A stretch of DNA of 45,428 nucleotides from Hyphomicrobiales bacterium. GTDB lineage: Bacteria > Pseudomonadota > Alphaproteobacteria > Rhizobiales > Xanthobacteraceae. The notes under the pieces are model-generated. The model was not told the origin of the DNA and did no database searches. It saw only the letters and a list, made by a program, of their open reading frames with translations. How positions within the stretch are numbered: the first letter of the stretch is position 1; each line of letters begins with the position of its first letter. A program made the position numbers and the translations under genes. Shown piece by piece: positions 44,088-45,428 of the stretch. The DNA is taken from the NCBI GenBank assembly GCA_009377695.1, contig WHTP01000034.1:1-45428 (forward strand), in the 5' to 3' direction.

Positions 44088-45122
44088 ATGAGGACTTTGA
44101 AGAAAGGACGACGCTTGAGCCGACGCTTGGGCCGATGCTTGGGCCGATCGGAAGCCATGCGCACATTGCTTGGCGCCGTTGCCGGCGCGCTGGTGTTGTT
44201 CTCGGCAAGTGTCGCGCTGGCGCAAAGCGCCTATCCGAACCGGCCGATTAGACTGGTCGTTGGGTTTGCGCCCGCCGGTCCGACCGACATCCTGGCGCGG
44301 GTGATCGGGAAGGGCATGGGCGATGTACTCGGCGAGCAGGTCATCATCGAGAACCGGACCGGCGCCGGCGGCAACCTCGGCACCGAGGCAGTCGCACGCG
44401 CCGACCCCGATGGCCACACGCTGCTGTTGACGCTGCTGACCGCCGCAGTCAACGAGAGCCTGTACAAGAATTTCAAGATCCGCTTCACGGAGCACTTCGA
44501 ATCGATCGGCGGCATAGCCCAGACCGGCCTCGTGCTGATCGTGCACCCCTCGCTCGAGGTGAAGAGCATGTCGGACCTGATCAAGCTCGGCAAAGCAAAG
44601 CCCGGCGAGTTGCTTTACGCGACTGCCGGCGCGGGAACGTCGACCCATCTCGCCGCCGAACTGTTCAACACGACCGCCGGCATCAAGATGATGCCCGTGC
44701 ACTACCGCGGCGGCGGCGCGACAGTCAAAGACCTGCTCTCCGGCCAGGTGAAGATCATGTTTTCGACCATCCCGCCCGTGCTGAGCTTCGTACGCGACGG
44801 GCGCTTGCGCGGCATTGCCACCACCGGGAGCAAACGGGACTTCGTGCTGCCCGAGCTGCCGACGATCATGGAGGCCGGCCTGCCCAACTTCGACGTGCCG
44901 CTATGGTTCGGCCTCGTCGCGCCCAAAGGCACTCCGCAGCCGGTGATCCAGAAGCTCGTCCAGGCGCTGGACCGGGCGATGGCCACACCAGAAACGAAGA
45001 AGGTGTTCGACGCGCAGGGCTTCACGACGATGCCAATGAGGCCTGAGGCGTTCGCCAAGTTCTACGTCGCGGAAGCGCTGAAGTGGGGCAAGGTTGTGCA
45101 GGCGTTGGGCATGAGTCATTAG
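44088..45122 (+). CDS. Bug/TctC-family periplasmic solute-binding protein (4)
   Basis: A 344-residue Bug-family binding protein. GGAGGGAGCA precedes ATG 44088. Residues 1-23 form an unusual basic N-terminal extension (MRTLKKGRRLSRRLGRCLGRSEA), then comes an ordinary signal peptide (MRTLLGAVAGALVLFSASVALAQ), then AYPNRPIRLVVGFAPAGPTDILAR, VIIENRTGAGGNLGTEAVARADPDGHT, and the hinge GIATTGSKRDF...LPTIMEAGLPNF. If ATG 44157 were used the protein would have the normal family start, so the true start is uncertain. No TctA/B nearby. A 12-bp tandem repeat encodes the extension. Confidence 0.9.
   Translation: MRTLKKGRRLSRRLGRCLGRSEAMRTLLGAVAGALVLFSASVALAQSAYPNRPIRLVVGFAPAGPTDILARVIGKGMGDVLGEQVIIENRTGAGGNLGTEAVARADPDGHTLLLTLLTAAVNESLYKNFKIRFTEHFESIGGIAQTGLVLIVHPSLEVKSMSDLIKLGKAKPGELLYATAGAGTSTHLAAELFNTTAGIKMMPVHYRGGGATVKDLLSGQVKIMFSTIPPVLSFVRDGRLRGIATTGSKRDFVLPELPTIMEAGLPNFDVPLWFGLVAPKGTPQPVIQKLVQALDRAMATPETKKVFDAQGFTTMPMRPEAFAKFYVAEALKWGKVVQALGMSH
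44109..44144. repeat. Three 12-bp tandem repeats at the start of Bug protein 4
   Basis: Units CGACGCTTGAGC (44109-44120), CGACGCTTGGGC (44121-44132) and CGATGCTTGGGC (44133-44144) encode RRLS/RRLG/RCLG in the N-terminal extension. Repeat growth may have created the extension before the normal signal peptide. Confidence 0.85.
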
Positions 45123-45126
45123 TCTA

Positions 45127-45292
45127 ATGGTCCGATTCTAACATTCGCATCCCTTCTCAGCGGGCGACTTTGCGAATGTTAGAGTCATAAGGACCACTAG
45201 CAAATATAAGCTGCTAGTGGAGTTTTGGATTTGACATTCGCGTTGGGAGTCTGCGGTCAACGGGGTAGCGAATGTCAAACCCACTCCACTAG
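45127..45292. repeat. Paired-hairpin repeat with different arms (copy 6, second sequence class)
   Basis: Hairpin A: TGGTCC (45128-45133) with GGACCA (45191-45196), inner CTAACATTCGCA (45138-45149) with its exact complement (45171-45182), ending in CACTAG at 45200. Spacer CAAATATAAGCTG. Hairpin B: CTAGTGGAGT (45214-45223) with ACTCCACTAG (45283-45292), inner TTTGACATTCGC (45230-45241) with GCGAATGTCAAA (45268-45279). The layout, size, CTAG borders and CAA-starting spacer match copies 1-4, but the stem sequences differ. Confidence 0.88.
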
Positions 45293-45326
45293 ACGATCGA
45301 TTCCATGAAACCGCTCATATCCAACG

Positions 45327-45428
45327 GCCGTCATTCCGGGGCCGGAGCGTAGCGAGGGAGCCCGGAATCCATAACCACGGACTGGGGTTATGGATTCCGG
45401 GCTCTCGGCCTTCGGCCTCGCCCCGGAA
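45327..45428. repeat. GTCATTCCGGGGC-type palindromic repeat, copy 2 (cut by window end)
   Basis: GCCGTCATTCCGGGGC (45327-45342) is identical to the left arm of the repeat at 15263. CCCGGAATCCATAACC and GGTTATGGATTCCGGG form the inner arms. The closing arm begins at the window edge (GCCCCGGAA) and is incomplete. Confidence 0.9.

Overview
The window comes from a high-G+C alphaproteobacterium of the order Hyphomicrobiales (Rhizobiales), most like the Bradyrhizobium / Rhodopseudomonas / Pseudolabrys side of the order. The evidence is a glycine-dependent 5-aminolevulinate synthase (hemA), an F0 ATP synthase cluster atpI-B-E-b'-b separate from F1, the murA / DUF2948 / hisD / UPF0262 / phosphatase / maf / yacG / tRNA-Phe neighbourhood, an M16 processing-peptidase homologue next to thrC, and several orphan Bug-type (TctC) solute-binding proteins.

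Layout. 1-1225: a decayed IS5-family transposase and tRNA-Phe. 1346-9621: a mostly minus-strand housekeeping block (yacG, maf, LMW phosphatase, UPF0262, hisD, DUF2948, murA, small basic protein), interrupted at 5471-7686 by two plus-strand genes, an apparently exported methyltransferase and an APC amino-acid permease. 9704-11571: tRNA-Thr, an integrase broken by several frameshifts, then two overlapping A+T-richer genes, a DUF5343 protein and a Swt1-type HEPN protein. This is the best candidate in the window for an uncharacterised defence or toxin system. 11572-13595: a gene-poor stretch with one small minus-strand gene, then a secreted Gly/Arg-rich repeat protein. 13937-15241: a fused PurC-PurE protein laid out like animal PAICS.

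15391-30191 is accessory metabolism: three Bug binding proteins, a flavin reductase-like protein, an MmgE/PrpD protein, an orphan molybdenum hydroxylase large subunit, and a tight five-gene minus-strand operon (IlvD/EDD dehydratase, dienelactone hydrolase, phosphotriesterase-like lactonase, tiny membrane protein, cysteine hydrolase) divergent from hemA. 30227-36220 holds a YfhO-like membrane protein, an AbrB-type membrane protein, a repeat-bearing hypothetical, YjbQ and a small exported protein. 36692-39243 is the F0 operon. 39445-43613 is a lipoprotein and the thrC / M16 peptidase / acetyltransferase operon, followed by a fourth Bug protein at 44088-45122.

Intergenic space is full of palindromic repeats of several families. 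One is a paired-hairpin element with CTAG at hairpin ends (five whole or partial copies of one sequence class, plus one copy with the same layout but different arm sequences at 45127-45292). Others (GTCATCCTGAGG type, GTCATTCCGGGGC type) sit, wherever both flanking genes are visible, between convergent genes. No CRISPR array, complete insertion sequence, rRNA or replication origin was seen.
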